In this document: positions 51,784 to 61,453 of the stretch, piece after piece
Position numbering within the stretch: position 1 is the stretch's first letter
Layout: each line of letters begins with the position of its first letter
DNA from: Planctomycetota bacterium
GTDB lineage: Bacteria > Planctomycetota > Phycisphaerae > Phycisphaerales > UBA1924
DNA length: 64,000 nt
Assembly (NCBI GenBank): GCA_024280755.1
Contig: JAJRPN010000004.1
Location: 62,001 to 126,000 of the forward strand
Direction of reading: 5' to 3'
Made by a program: the position numbers and the translations under genes
The notes under the pieces: generated by a model
The model's database searches: none
Told to the model about the DNA's origin: nothing
The model's input: the letters and a program-made list of their open reading frames with translations, nothing else

Positions 51784-53652
51784 ATGATTGGAATCTTGCA
51801 TCCAGCAGTTGCAGAGTTGATCGTCGTCGGCAAACGACGCGGGTGGCTCAGCTACGAAGAACTCAACAACATTATCCCCGACGAGTATGTCGAGATGGTG
51901 CCTATCCATGCACTCATAACTAGGCTCGACGAGCAAAGCGTTGAACTTGTTGATGAGATGGAGTTCCGAGGACGCATTTTCCGCGCCCAACGCGCCGGCG
52001 ATCTTCGCACAACCGAAACTATTGGGTTCTTGATGGACCAGTTCCGTGCGATGTCGGTTACCGGCGGCGAGCACCTTGGCGATGGCGAATCTGTTCGATT
52101 GCGCCTCAACGCAACGCACTATGCCAACGGCACCGGCGCGATGGATGCCAAGCAAATCGCTGAAGCTGAAAAGGATGTCGAAGAAGCACGCACGATGGAC
52201 GACCAGAGCGTGCAGCGTGATCTCGATGAAGCCGTCGCGAGCGAGCCGAGCGCGAAGCGAATGGATGATCCTGTCCGTATGTATCTGACCCAGATGGGTT
52301 CGATCCCGTTGCTCACTCGTAACGAAGAGGTTCGGCTCGCCAAGAAGATCGAAACGACACGGATGATCTTCCGCCGACGGTGCCTTGAGAGCGATTACAT
52401 CATCTCCCAGGTTATTGATACGCTCAAGCTTGTGAGCGACGGTTCGCTTCCGTTTGATCGCACCATGCGCGTGAGCACGCTTGATGATCAAGCAAAGGCG
52501 AAGATCTCAACACGCATCCCTGCGAACCTGCCTACGGTTGAAAAGCTACTCGAGCTCAACCGCCAAGATTGGGCCGAGCTCGACGAGCTTCGTAAGGACG
52601 ACGGGACTATTCGAGAGACAAAGAAAGCGAAGGCGATTCGCCATCGCATGGTCGTCCGCCGACGGCGGATGGCCGCGTTGATCGAAGAGCTGAGTTTGCG
52701 TACTGGGCGAATCGTGCCTTTGATGCGTAAACTCAAGTCGATCTCCGAAAAAATGACTGCGATCGAAGGCGAGATGCTCCAAGCAGCGTTGTATCCAAAG
52801 AAGTATGACGCGGACGATCTCGATGTCTTGCGTGAAGAGCTTCATGGGCTTCGCGGATTAGCATCGGATGAGCCTGAGCAACTCCGCGAACGGATCAATC
52901 AGATCTCTACCGTGTTCTGGGAGTACGAACAAGCCAAGCGAGATCTTTCCGGCGGCAACCTGCGTCTTGTGGTATCGATCGCCAAGAAGTATCGAAACCG
53001 AGGGCTGAGTTTTCTCGATGTCATCCAAGAGGGCAACACCGGGTTGATGCGTGCGGTCGATAAGTTTGAGTACAAACGGGGCTATAAGTTCAGCACCTAT
53101 GCGACCTGGTGGATCCGCCAAGCGATCACCCGCGCAATCGCTGACCATGCGCGAACGATTCGTATCCCGGTTCATATGATCGAGACGATGACCAAGCTTC
53201 GCAATATCCAAAAAGCGATCATGCAAGAAACCGGAGCTGAGCCAACATCTGAAGAGATCGCCGAGAAGGCAGCGATGTCGCCGATGGAGGTTCGACGGGT
53301 GATGGGGATCTCGAAGCATCCCGTGAGCCTTGATCGCCCGGTTGGTGAATCGGAAGATTCAAACTTTGGCGATTTTCTCGAAGACACGAATCAAGACGCG
53401 CCGGCGGTCGCAGCTGCAAGAGATATGCTCAAGGGACGCATCGAGTTGGTCCTTAAAACGCTCACCTATCGTGAACGAGAGATCATCAAGCTCCGCTACG
53501 GCATCGGCGATGGGTACACCTATACCCTCGAAGAAGTCGGGCGGATCTTTAAGGTGACCCGCGAACGCGTTCGCCAGGTCGAAGCCAAGGCGATCCGCAA
53601 GCTCCAGCACCCGATCCGCTCGCGCAAGCTCGAAGGCTTTGTTGATTCCTGA
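51784..53652 (+). CDS. rpoD: RNA polymerase primary sigma factor RpoD
   Basis: A 622-residue primary sigma-70 factor. Region 1.1 is at 1-75, then [20 protein letters not shown] (1.2) at about 160. A long non-conserved insert (about 200-365) precedes region 2, with [20 protein letters not shown] and [20 protein letters not shown]. Region 3 has [13 protein letters not shown]. Region 4 ends with [20 protein letters not shown]. It directs transcription of housekeeping promoters. ATG 51784 is preferred over GTG 51778 since CAGGAG is then at proper distance. Confidence 0.97.
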   Translation: MIGILHPAVAELIVVGKRRGWLSYEELNNIIPDEYVEMVPIHALITRLDEQSVELVDEMEFRGRIFRAQRAGDLRTTETIGFLMDQFRAMSVTGGEHLGDGESVRLRLNATHYANGTGAMDAKQIAEAEKDVEEARTMDDQSVQRDLDEAVASEPSAKRMDDPVRMYLTQMGSIPLLTRNEEVRLAKKIETTRMIFRRRCLESDYIISQVIDTLKLVSDGSLPFDRTMRVSTLDDQAKAKISTRIPANLPTVEKLLELNRQDWAELDELRKDDGTIRETKKAKAIRHRMVVRRRRMAALIEELSLRTGRIVPLMRKLKSISEKMTAIEGEMLQAALYPKKYDADDLDVLREELHGLRGLASDEPEQLRERINQISTVFWEYEQAKRDLSGGNLRLVVSIAKKYRNRGLSFLDVIQEGNTGLMRAVDKFEYKRGYKFSTYATWWIRQAITRAIADHARTIRIPVHMIETMTKLRNIQKAIMQETGAEPTSEEIAEKAAMSPMEVRRVMGISKHPVSLDRPVGESEDSNFGDFLEDTNQDAPAVAAARDMLKGRIELVLKTLTYREREIIKLRYGIGDGYTYTLEEVGRIFKVTRERVRQVEAKAIRKLQHPIRSRKLEGFVDS

Positions 53653-53701
53653 TCAGGTCGTCCGTTGTAGGTCATCCGTTGTTTCAACACGCAGAGCATC
53701 C

Positions 53702-53730
53702 TTGCTGGGTGATCTGTTTTTGTGTACACT
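53702..53730 (+). promoter_or_regulatory. Candidate sigma-70 promoter for the DUF899-like gene
   Basis: TTGCTG at 53702-53707 and TACACT at 53725-53730 are separated by exactly 17 bases, and lie 27 bases before the start codon at 53757. They fit a -35/-10 pair with three to four matches each. Confidence 0.5.
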
Positions 53731-53756
53731 ACACAGAACACCAAAGGAGTTCTCAC

Positions 53757-54362
53757 ATGGCTGATCGAATTCAGGAACTACAAATCGAGATTATGAAACT
53801 CAAGCAAACGCTTGCTCAAGAGATCGCCAATCGTGTGCCAGAGCAGGTTGAAGACTGGGCATTGACTCGGCTTGATGGTTCGGCTACCAAGCTCTCTGAG
53901 TTGTTTGATGGGAAGTCTGAGTTGCTGGTGATTCACAACATGGGGAAAGGGTGTTCGTATTGTTCGCTTTGGGGCGATGCGATGATTGGGATCGCCAAGC
54001 ATCTTGGGCAACGCTGCGGCTTTGTGCTGTGTTCGAATGATCCGGCAGAAGTGATTCAAGAGTTCAGGGAGTTGCGAGGGTGGAACTATCCATGTGTGTC
54101 GGGGAATGGATCAGGGTTCGCCAAAGCGATGGGATACATGAGCGACAAAGACAGCCCAGAGCCAGGCGTGTCGGCATTTCATAAAGAAGCCGACGGCTCA
54201 ATCGTGCGCACCGCGCATGCCAGCTTTGGACCGGGCGATGATTTCTGTGGCGTGTGGCCGATGTTTGATTTACTCAAGCACGGCGTGAACGGCTGGGAAC
54301 CAGAGTTGGGAAAAGTGCAGAGCGAGAGCAGTGGTGGGTCGTCTTCGTGCGGGTGTTCATAG
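53757..54362 (+). CDS. DUF899-type thioredoxin-like protein
   Basis: A 201-residue soluble protein. A short helical N-terminus (QELQIEIMKLKQTLAQEIAN) precedes a thioredoxin-like domain with LSELFDGKSELLVIHNMGKG, then GCSYCSLWGDAM, carrying a CxxC at the position expected for the active site. VLCSNDPAEVIQEFRELRGW and GVSAFHKEADGSIVRTAHAS follow. The DUF899 family resembles peroxiredoxins or dithiol reductases, but no substrate is known. The end is Ser-rich with CGCS. AAGGAG precedes the ATG. Confidence 0.82.
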   Translation: MADRIQELQIEIMKLKQTLAQEIANRVPEQVEDWALTRLDGSATKLSELFDGKSELLVIHNMGKGCSYCSLWGDAMIGIAKHLGQRCGFVLCSNDPAEVIQEFRELRGWNYPCVSGNGSGFAKAMGYMSDKDSPEPGVSAFHKEADGSIVRTAHASFGPGDDFCGVWPMFDLLKHGVNGWEPELGKVQSESSGGSSSCGCS

Positions 54363-54364
54363 AT

Positions 54365-54841
54365 TCATGGCAGGAGTATGTAGTAGTACCGATCGCCAGC
54401 GAGTTTTTGGAAGAGACCAGTGCTCAGATCTCCATCATCAAAAGTTTCATCAACGCGGAGCATGATTGCATCGCCGGGGTTGGTGCCGCCGTTGAAGTGG
54501 GCACCGACCGCAGCCGTCACGCTTAAGTCGAGATATTCGGTATCCCAAACCCCGCCCAATGGCGTTCCAGATGTCCATTCGGCAGAATCGATATAGGTCT
54601 CCATGCCCGCGGGGACAGCTCCTGAACTCCCGTCCACAGGGTAGCGACCTTCGCGTGCGTTGTAGTATTCGCAGGCATCGGCATACACCTTGATGTTTGA
54701 AACGAAGGCTCCAATTCGGGCTTCCTCTGTTGCACCAGTAAACTGAGGCACGACGATGGCGGCGAGAATCCCTAAGATCACAACGACGATCAGAATCTCA
54801 ACAAGCGTGAACGCTCTGCGAGAACAGTTTAGAGTGCGCAT
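54365..54841 (-). CDS. Type IV pilin-like/general secretion pseudopilin
   Basis: A 158-residue protein with a class III leader: CSRRAFTLVEILIVVVILGI is the prepilin cleavage region, followed by the hydrophobic helix LAAIVVPQF and the Glu5. The residue before the cleavage site is Ala rather than Gly, which is tolerated in some pilins. The C-terminal domain is small, with EYYNAREGRYPVDGSSGAVP in the position of the GspG alpha-beta loop. AAGGA upstream favours ATG 54841. It is a lone pseudopilin here, with no secretion ATPase or prepilin peptidase nearby. Confidence 0.88.
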   Translation of the reverse strand: MRTLNCSRRAFTLVEILIVVVILGILAAIVVPQFTGATEEARIGAFVSNIKVYADACEYYNAREGRYPVDGSSGAVPAGMETYIDSAEWTSGTPLGGVWDTEYLDLSVTAAVGAHFNGGTNPGDAIMLRVDETFDDGDLSTGLFQKLAGDRYYYILLP

Positions 54842-54922
54842 CCCCATCCTTGAACTATGACAAACCCTGCTGGGAATAGCCAACGAAGTGCTGAGATGCT
54901 TAGTTATCGGCTGCACTATTCG

Positions 54923-57900
54923 CTAGAGTTCTGGAGCAAAGCCTCGTCTCATGGTGTTCTCGGAGCTTGCTCTTGGGTCGACGAACTGGTGGAGGTAGTC
55001 TGGGCCGCCGGCTTTGGAGCCGACTCCAGACATGCCGAACCCGCCGAAGGGTTGTCGGCCGACGAGTGCGCCGGTGCATCCTCGGTTGATATAGAGGTTG
55101 CCGACTCGGAAGTCTTTCTTGGCCTGATTGATGTGCGCGGGCTTTCGTGTGAATACGCCGCCGGTGAGTTTGTATTTGTGATTGTTGGCGAGTCGCATCG
55201 CTTCATTGAAATCGCTTGCGTGGATGACGGCCAAGACAGGCCCAAAGATCTCTTGGGTATAGATGGTGCTGGTCTCGGTGACACCTGTGAAGATGTGCGG
55301 GGCGATGAGGTCGTTGATTCCTTCGGGGATGTTGAAGTCTTCCGATCCTACAAGCTCGTTGAGTCCTTCGTCCTTGGCGGATTGGATAAACCGGCGGATG
55401 TTGTCGGCGGCCTCTTGATCAATCACCGGCGACACATCGGAGTTTGGATCATCAGGTGCGCCCAGGACTAGGGTCTTTGTTGATTCGCCGAGTCGATCGA
55501 GGAAGAGTTTCATGCGTGGGCCGTTGGGGCCTTGGGGATCAACAACGATGCAGCGGGAGCATGCCGAGCATTTTTGTCCTTGGAAGCCGAAGGATGAATA
55601 GCGAACCCCAAGGACTGCTTCGTCGAGGTCTGCGGAGACATCGACGATGATGGCGTTCTTGCCTCCCATTTCGGAGATGACGCGTTTGACCATCGCTTGG
55701 TCTTCGGTGGTGTTGCCCGCAGCTTTGATGATATCCAAACCCACAGCCTTCGAGCCAGTGAATGCGATCAGCGAGATGCGTGGATCTCGCACGAGCGCAG
55801 CGCCGGTGGTTTCGCCAGGGGCCGGGCAGAAGTGGATGACATCGTTTGGTGCGTTGAACTCATTGAGGACATCGGTGATGATCTCGAAGAGGACTTTGGC
55901 GATGCCTGCGGTTTGCTCTGCTGGCTTGAGGACGACGGTGTTGCCGGTGACGAGGGCCGCGACGGTCATGCCGCAGCAGATGGCGAGGGGGAAGTTCCAA
56001 GGTGAGATGACGACAGCAACGCCCTTGGGCTGGTACCACATTTCATCGAGCTCGCCGATGAACTTGCCCAGGCGTTTGGGGGTGAAAAGTTTGGGCGCGG
56101 TGCGGGCGTAGTAGGCACAGAAGTCGATCGCTTCACAGACATCGGCGTCGGCTTCGTTCCAGGTTTTTCGCGCTTCTTTGCAGACGATCGCCGAGAGTTC
56201 GTCGCGGCGATCGAGCATGATGTCGGCGATGCGTTCGAGGATCTGGGCGCGTTTGATCGGGTCGAAATCTCGCCATGCGGGGAAGGCATCGTTGGCGGCT
56301 GCAATCATCGCTTGGCCTTGTTCGACGGTGTGATCGTTGGCAACAGCGGGGACGGTGGTGGAGGCCATCGTGCGCGCGAAGGCGTTGCGTTGGGATTCCT
56401 CGGCGAAGTCACGCAGTGGGGCGGAGTAGAACGGCCTGCCTCCTCCGATGTGTTCGTTGATCGGCGAGAGTTGATGGCGCTCGGGCGCGATCTCATAGAG
56501 ATCGGTTGGGAGCGTGCCTTTGTGTAGTGTTGCCGGATCGGCGAGGAGGATCGCGGTGTCGGCGTTGTCGAGGAATCCGGACTTGAGCCAGGATTCGTTG
56601 GAGGTGTTTTCGAGGAGTCTGCGGACGAGGTACGCCATGCCGGGGATCATCTCGCCGACGGGGACATATTCGCGGACACGCAAGCCCATTTCCTCGGCGG
56701 CGTACTTGAGTTGGTCGGCCATGCCATGAAGCATTTGGAGTTCGATGGCTTTGCGTGGGAGGTTTCGTTTGTCGAGCCCTGCGAGCGCAGCCGCGATCGA
56801 GCGGACATTGTGTGAGCCTAGCGCGAGTTTGATACCGCCCTCGCCGGGTTTGGTCGGGCAGGCATCGAGGAAGACTTCGACCATCTGCTCGAAGCATTGG
56901 TCTGTCTGCCATTTTTCGTTCCAGACCGGGCAAGGCCAGCCTTCTTGCTCGGCGTGGATGGTCTCAAAGTCCCAGTAGGCACCTTTGACGAGGCGGACGG
57001 TGACGACCTTGCCGGTTTTCTTGGCCCAGTTGGCGATGCGTTTGGCGTCGTCTACGCCGCTCTTGAGGTAGGCCTGCATGGCGAGTCCGGCCTCGAAATC
57101 GACGGTTTCGCATGCGTGCATGAAGGTGTCGAGTGTGAGGTCTTTAAGCTCGAACTGTTCCATGTCGAAGTTGATGAGCACGCCGTTGTTGTTGGCGGCT
57201 TCAAAGACAGGTGTTGCCCGGCGCATGAAATCTGCGATGGCGGCTTCGGGTGCGATCGGGTTAAAGTTCGCGCACAGGCTAGTCACTTTGATCGAAACAT
57301 TGACGCGCGGAACCACGCCAAGGTGATCGGACTCAAGCCGATCCGTGTGTTTCCATGAAGAAGCTTCGTCAACAAGGTTGTTGACAAGGTCAAGGTACTT
57401 GGCTTGGTAGGCATCCGCTTCGGCGTTGGATACACACGCTTCGCCGAGGAGATCGACGGAGAAGGCGATGCCATCTTTCCAGAGCTTGCCAAGCATGGGG
57501 AGCGCATCGTTGGCATCGGTGCCTGCGATGAAGTTCTTGGCCATGTTGTTGATTTGTGAGCTGATGGTTTTGGTCATCATCCCCTTGGCGACGCCACCGG
57601 CTTTGAGACCAAGATCCATAAACGGCGGTGCTTTGACACCCGGTTGCGTGAGGTAGTCGACGAGATGATCGTGCACCATGTCGGGGGTGGTGAGCGATGG
57701 GAAGGCATCGACAAAGCGGAAGAGCTGGACCTTGAAGTTATGATCCTTCATCGACCAGTCCATGAGTTTGTCCTGGTAGAACTTTGCCGAGAGCAAGCCC
57801 GACTTATGGTTCTTGGCGATGTCGAGCATCTCGGTGCCGACGGACATGATGGCAGCTTCACGCGCTGGGGTTGATGTGCTCGCAACCGGAGGCCTCGTCG

Positions 57901-57979
57901 CTGGTGCAGGGGTGCCGGCAGTGCTCGCTGCTGGAACCTTTGCGGACGGGGATTTCGATTTACGACCAAATAACGCCAT
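54923..57979 (-). CDS. putA: Bifunctional proline dehydrogenase/glutamate-semialdehyde dehydrogenase
   Basis: PutA oxidises proline to glutamate in two steps with FAD and NAD+. The 1018-residue protein lacks the N-terminal ribbon-helix-helix DNA-binding domain, so it is the enzymatic form. The proline dehydrogenase barrel spans about 100-470 and includes VTVRLVKGAYWDFE and LGSHNVRSIAAALA. From about 540 the aldehyde dehydrogenase follows: VAVVISPWNFPLAICCGMTV, AFTGSKAVGLDI for NAD, and FGFQGQKCSACSRCIVV carrying the catalytic Cys. PFGGFGMSGVGSKAGGPDYL ends the domain. Disordered Ala/Pro-rich N-terminus. Transcribed alone; no putP is seen. Confidence 0.95.
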   Translation of the reverse strand: MALFGRKSKSPSAKVPAASTAGTPAPATRPPVASTSTPAREAAIMSVGTEMLDIAKNHKSGLLSAKFYQDKLMDWSMKDHNFKVQLFRFVDAFPSLTTPDMVHDHLVDYLTQPGVKAPPFMDLGLKAGGVAKGMMTKTISSQINNMAKNFIAGTDANDALPMLGKLWKDGIAFSVDLLGEACVSNAEADAYQAKYLDLVNNLVDEASSWKHTDRLESDHLGVVPRVNVSIKVTSLCANFNPIAPEAAIADFMRRATPVFEAANNNGVLINFDMEQFELKDLTLDTFMHACETVDFEAGLAMQAYLKSGVDDAKRIANWAKKTGKVVTVRLVKGAYWDFETIHAEQEGWPCPVWNEKWQTDQCFEQMVEVFLDACPTKPGEGGIKLALGSHNVRSIAAALAGLDKRNLPRKAIELQMLHGMADQLKYAAEEMGLRVREYVPVGEMIPGMAYLVRRLLENTSNESWLKSGFLDNADTAILLADPATLHKGTLPTDLYEIAPERHQLSPINEHIGGGRPFYSAPLRDFAEESQRNAFARTMASTTVPAVANDHTVEQGQAMIAAANDAFPAWRDFDPIKRAQILERIADIMLDRRDELSAIVCKEARKTWNEADADVCEAIDFCAYYARTAPKLFTPKRLGKFIGELDEMWYQPKGVAVVISPWNFPLAICCGMTVAALVTGNTVVLKPAEQTAGIAKVLFEIITDVLNEFNAPNDVIHFCPAPGETTGAALVRDPRISLIAFTGSKAVGLDIIKAAGNTTEDQAMVKRVISEMGGKNAIIVDVSADLDEAVLGVRYSSFGFQGQKCSACSRCIVVDPQGPNGPRMKLFLDRLGESTKTLVLGAPDDPNSDVSPVIDQEAADNIRRFIQSAKDEGLNELVGSEDFNIPEGINDLIAPHIFTGVTETSTIYTQEIFGPVLAVIHASDFNEAMRLANNHKYKLTGGVFTRKPAHINQAKKDFRVGNLYINRGCTGALVGRQPFGGFGMSGVGSKAGGPDYLHQFVDPRASSENTMRRGFAPEL

Positions 57980-58106
57980 TGATGCACTCCGAGTTGGAAG
58001 TGTTGGATCAGGGATTTCGACCCCTGAAAGTTGGACGCGATTCTAGGATCTGATTTGTGGTTCCGCCGGTTTCCACACGAACGGATTCGTATGGATAAAC
58101 TTGGGT

Positions 58107-59060
58107 ATGTCTTTGCCAGCTACCAACCAGATCGCTTTGACCATTGGGAACTTCGATGGGGTTCACTCTGGGCATTGTGCGCTCGTGCATCGGTGTAGAG
58201 AAGCTGTAGGATCGGATGGGAAAGTGGTTGTGCTGGCGTTTTCGCCGCATCCGATGATGGTGCTGAATCCTGAGCAAGCACCGGGATCGATCGAACCGAT
58301 TGAGGTTCGTGTTGCTCGACTCAAAGCAGCGGGGGCTGACGAGATGGTGGTTATCGAACCCACGCCCGAACTGCTCTCGATGTCAGCGCAAGCATTCGTG
58401 GATTTCGTAATCGATACCTACCGTCCAACGGTGATGGTGGAGGGGACAGATTTTCGATTTGGAAAACGCCGAGCGGGTACGCCGACGGTGTTGAAAGAGT
58501 TGGCAACTGTTCGTGGCGTAGAAGTGCAGATCGTGCCTCCCGTTGAGGTTGCATTGACCGACCAATCAATCGTGAAGGCATCATCAACCATGACGCGTTG
58601 GTTGATCGCGCACGGGCGTGTCCGCGATGCGGGCTTTGTGCTCGGGCGCCCGCATGAGCTGATCGGGACAGTCGTGCAAGGCGATCAGCTCGGTCGACGG
58701 ATCGGATTTCGCACGGCCAACTTGAAGACGGATTCCATGCTCCCATGCGACGGCGTTTATGGCGTGGTCGTGGTGCTGCCCGACGGAACCGAGTTTGGTG
58801 GCGCGATGAATATTGGTATTCGCCCGACAGTCGATGGCACCGAGCGGCGAGCCGAGGTGCATGTGTTTGATGCGGACGGATTGCCTTGGATGCCCAGCGA
58901 TGGGTTCCCGGAATATGGATGGGATATCCGGGTGAAGATGATCGGATGGGTGCGCGATCAGATCAAGTTTGCATCGGTTGATGTCTTGAGCGAACAGCTT
59001 GGGCGCGATGTCGTCCGGGCCAAGAGCATGGTGCAAGCGATGATGGTGGAAAGAGTATGA
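58107..59060 (+). CDS. ribF: Bifunctional riboflavin kinase/FAD synthetase
   Basis: RibF makes FMN then FAD. The N-terminal adenylyltransferase contains LTIGNFDGVHSGHCALV (the HxGH-type nucleotide site), VVLAFSPHPMMVL, and TDFRFGKRRAGT. The C-terminal kinase (from about 185) has GDQLGRRIGFRTANL, PCDGVYGVVV and NIGIRPTVDG, with the catalytic Glu in AEVHVFDAD. The 317 residues fit the family. ATG 58107 is chosen; a TTG two codons earlier is in frame. It overlaps mnmA by ATGA. Confidence 0.95.
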   Translation: MSLPATNQIALTIGNFDGVHSGHCALVHRCREAVGSDGKVVVLAFSPHPMMVLNPEQAPGSIEPIEVRVARLKAAGADEMVVIEPTPELLSMSAQAFVDFVIDTYRPTVMVEGTDFRFGKRRAGTPTVLKELATVRGVEVQIVPPVEVALTDQSIVKASSTMTRWLIAHGRVRDAGFVLGRPHELIGTVVQGDQLGRRIGFRTANLKTDSMLPCDGVYGVVVVLPDGTEFGGAMNIGIRPTVDGTERRAEVHVFDADGLPWMPSDGFPEYGWDIRVKMIGWVRDQIKFASVDVLSEQLGRDVVRAKSMVQAMMVERV

Positions 59061-60250
59061 GCAGTTCAATTCCTAAACCTGGTTCGAAGGTGCTTGTCGC
59101 GATGTCGGGCGGGGTGGATTCATCGGCAGCCGCGGCGATCTTGATCGAGCAGGGCTATGAAGTCGTCGGATGCTTTATGCGCCTTGGTTCACCGGGTGAA
59201 ACGATCGATGAACTGATGGAGTTTGACACGGCAGGCGTGTCGTGCGATCCGAGCAAGGTCAAGATCGGGCATCAGGGGTGTTGCAGTGTTGGCGATGCCG
59301 CCGATGCGCGCGAGGTCGCGGCCAAGCTTGGTATCCCGCTGTATGTATGCAACTTCAAAAAGGATTTCGGTAAGATCATCGATTACTTCGTCGATGAATA
59401 CGCCAAAGGGCGCACGCCCAATCCGTGCGTGCGGTGCAACGACTGGCTCAAGTTCGGCAAGCTCCATGAGTACGCCCATCAGATCGGCGCAGAGTTTATC
59501 GCTTCGGGTCATTACGCTCGGATCGATCGTTCCGGCGATGAACCTCGGCTCCTGCGTGGGCTCGATGATGATAAAGATCAAAGTTATGTACTCTACGGTG
59601 CGCCCAAGGATCGGCTTGCCGAGATGCTCTTGCCGATCGGTGAGTTCGCAACCAAGGCCGAGGTTCGGGCGATTGCGGAGAAGTATGACCTGCCGGTGTT
59701 TGATAAACCAGATTCGCAAGAGATCTGCTTTGTGCCGGACAATGACTACGCGGGGTTGGTCGAACGCCGACGACCCGAGCTGCGGATCAAGGGCAAGATT
59801 GTTGATATCCATGGCGAGCAACTCGGGGAACACGAAGGACAGCACAAGTTCACCATCGGGCAACGCCGAGGCATCGGGGTCGCGGTGGGCAAGCCGATCT
59901 ATGTGATCGACAAGAACGCCGAAACCAACATCGTGACGGTCGGATCAAACGACGACCTGATGGCCAGCTCATGCATCGCCCACGAAGCGAACTGGTTGAT
60001 TGATGAAGCGCAACTCAGCGATTGGTACCCTGTGCTGGCGCAGCATCGCTACAACGCCGATCCGGTGCCGGCGAAGATCCGGTTGATCGATCGGATTGAT
60101 ACCGATACGCCTTCGGGTCGCCCTGGTTGCTTTGAGTGCGTGTTCGATGAGCCTCAACGGGCGGTCACACCCGGTCAGGCGATTGCGATTTATGATCTGC
60201 AATCGCCCGAGATTGTGATTGGTGGGGGATGGATCGAAAGGATTGACTGA
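59057..60250 (+). CDS. mnmA: tRNA-specific 2-thiouridylase MnmA
   Basis: MnmA adds sulphur at U34 of tRNA-Lys, Glu and Gln. The 397 residues contain the PP-loop MSGGVDSSAAAAILIEQG, then the catalytic Cys motif NPCVRCNDWLKF at about 116-127, SGHYAR, DQSYVLYG and the second Cys in DSQEICFVPDNDY. C-terminal HKFTIGQRRGIGVAVGKPIY binds tRNA. An extra segment with CDPSKVKIGHQGCC (about 60-73) is a family variant. ATG at 59057 overlaps the ribF stop, and its own stop overlaps the next start by one base. Confidence 0.96.
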   Translation: MSSSIPKPGSKVLVAMSGGVDSSAAAAILIEQGYEVVGCFMRLGSPGETIDELMEFDTAGVSCDPSKVKIGHQGCCSVGDAADAREVAAKLGIPLYVCNFKKDFGKIIDYFVDEYAKGRTPNPCVRCNDWLKFGKLHEYAHQIGAEFIASGHYARIDRSGDEPRLLRGLDDDKDQSYVLYGAPKDRLAEMLLPIGEFATKAEVRAIAEKYDLPVFDKPDSQEICFVPDNDYAGLVERRRPELRIKGKIVDIHGEQLGEHEGQHKFTIGQRRGIGVAVGKPIYVIDKNAETNIVTVGSNDDLMASSCIAHEANWLIDEAQLSDWYPVLAQHRYNADPVPAKIRLIDRIDTDTPSGRPGCFECVFDEPQRAVTPGQAIAIYDLQSPEIVIGGGWIERID

Positions 60251-60864
60251 TGGGATTTTGGAGCATACTGGGTGTTGCTGTATTAAGCAATGGCGCTGTC
60301 TTGAGCGGAGCTATCTGGTTTATCAAAAGGTGGCTTGATTCTAAATTTGATAAGAGACTGGCAGAGTTTAAGTCTGAGCTTAATAAGAAGAGTTTTGTTT
60401 CAAACTCGCTCTATAAGAACAGGGAAAGTACAATTTTAGAGTTCGATCTTGCGTGGAGAGGGTTGGTGGGGTGCTGTCACGATGTTGTCTATGGTGATAT
60501 GAAGCATCAGAGCAAGTTTGATCGGCGATGGGGGCAGATGAGGGGGTATTACTCACAACTTCAGAATTCATACTTTAGAGGGAATCTGGTTTATGATGAG
60601 GAGTTGAAGGAGGTATCCAAAGAAATGTATGAGTGTTGTCTTGCCATTGAAAACAAAACCGCGTGGGCGATAACGATGTTGGCGGGCGGTCATAATTGTT
60701 CTTTAGACGATGTTAAGCCAGATCCAGATTTCAAATGGGATGTGATCCAGTGTACATCGGTTGAAACAGAGATTAAAATTTTGCTGAGTATACTCAAGGA
60801 TAAAAACATAGAGAAATGGGAATCGGGCGCCCGGGAAGCTCTGCTACAGATTAAAATACCCTGA
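60250..60864 (+). CDS. Hypothetical membrane-anchored protein, A/T-rich
   Basis: A 204-residue protein of unknown function. An N-terminal membrane helix (about 5-26) is followed by a basic coiled-coil-like helix (LDSKFDKRLAEFKSELNKK) and a helical C-terminal domain with CCHDVVYGDM and YECCLAIENKTA. Base use is clearly richer in A/T than ribF and mnmA (TTTAAGTCTGAGCTTAATAA), a hint of recent acquisition. The start overlaps mnmA as TGATG, so translation is coupled even though composition differs. Confidence 0.75.
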   Translation: MGFWSILGVAVLSNGAVLSGAIWFIKRWLDSKFDKRLAEFKSELNKKSFVSNSLYKNRESTILEFDLAWRGLVGCCHDVVYGDMKHQSKFDRRWGQMRGYYSQLQNSYFRGNLVYDEELKEVSKEMYECCLAIENKTAWAITMLAGGHNCSLDDVKPDPDFKWDVIQCTSVETEIKILLSILKDKNIEKWESGAREALLQIKIP

Positions 60865-60896
60865 AAAAGACTAAACACCGGCCCTACACTCTGCGT

Positions 60897-61361
60897 ATGG
60901 AATTTGATGAAGCTGATACCAACTACCTCGCTGCCTATATATCGGGCATGAACGCCACGACCTTCGATCGCGAAGATGATCCGGCGGTCGATGAAGACGG
61001 GCATGTGATCAACGGCACCATCATCCGACGGATCGACGACCAAGGCTCGATGGTGCCTGTGCGTGTGCGGATTGGTCATGGGGTTGCAGCACAGACGGCA
61101 GCCCAGATGCTCCGAAAAATGGCTGATATGCTCGAAGGTGAGCCATCATTCTTGAATGATCGTGCGGGTGCAGCCATCCGCCGATTGCCCGATGGAACCA
61201 GCCAACGCAAGCAACTCACCATCGAAGGCATGCTCGCGGCGTCCGAAGAACTCTCCGTCGAAGAACGCAACAAGCTCCACGCGATGCTTGATCAGATCCG
61301 GATCCAGATCGATGATCCAAAGAAGCCCAAGCCAGATTATCCTGAGGATGGGATGCTCTGA
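60897..61361 (+). CDS. Hypothetical acidic protein
   Basis: A 154-residue soluble protein I do not recognise. An acidic start (MEFDEADTNYLAAYISGM) is followed by a beta-rich middle (VINGTIIRRIDDQGSMVPVR) and a helical second half (QTAAQMLRKMADMLEG, then ELSVEERNKLHAMLDQI). The charged tail ends DYPEDGML. No membrane segment. It lies 32 bases after the A/T-rich gene and before a family B palindrome that could end the transcript. Confidence 0.65.
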   Translation: MEFDEADTNYLAAYISGMNATTFDREDDPAVDEDGHVINGTIIRRIDDQGSMVPVRVRIGHGVAAQTAAQMLRKMADMLEGEPSFLNDRAGAAIRRLPDGTSQRKQLTIEGMLAASEELSVEERNKLHAMLDQIRIQIDDPKKPKPDYPEDGML

Positions 61362-61370
61362 TTTTCTTTG

Positions 61371-61447
61371 GTGGAACGGGCTTCCAGCCCGTTTGTCTTC
61401 AGAGTTCAATAGAAGAGTAAGAGACGGGCTGGAAGCCCATCCCACCA
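61371..61447. repeat. Palindromic repeat family B, second complete copy
   Basis: GGTGGAACGGGCTTCCAGCC (61371-61390) with CGTTTGTCTT and the inverse arm AGAGACGGGCTGGAAGCCC to CATCCCACC at 61447, around a 19-base loop. The copy falls in the 92-base gap between converging genes and may act as a bidirectional terminator. Confidence 0.85.
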
Positions 61448-61453
61448 GAAGAG

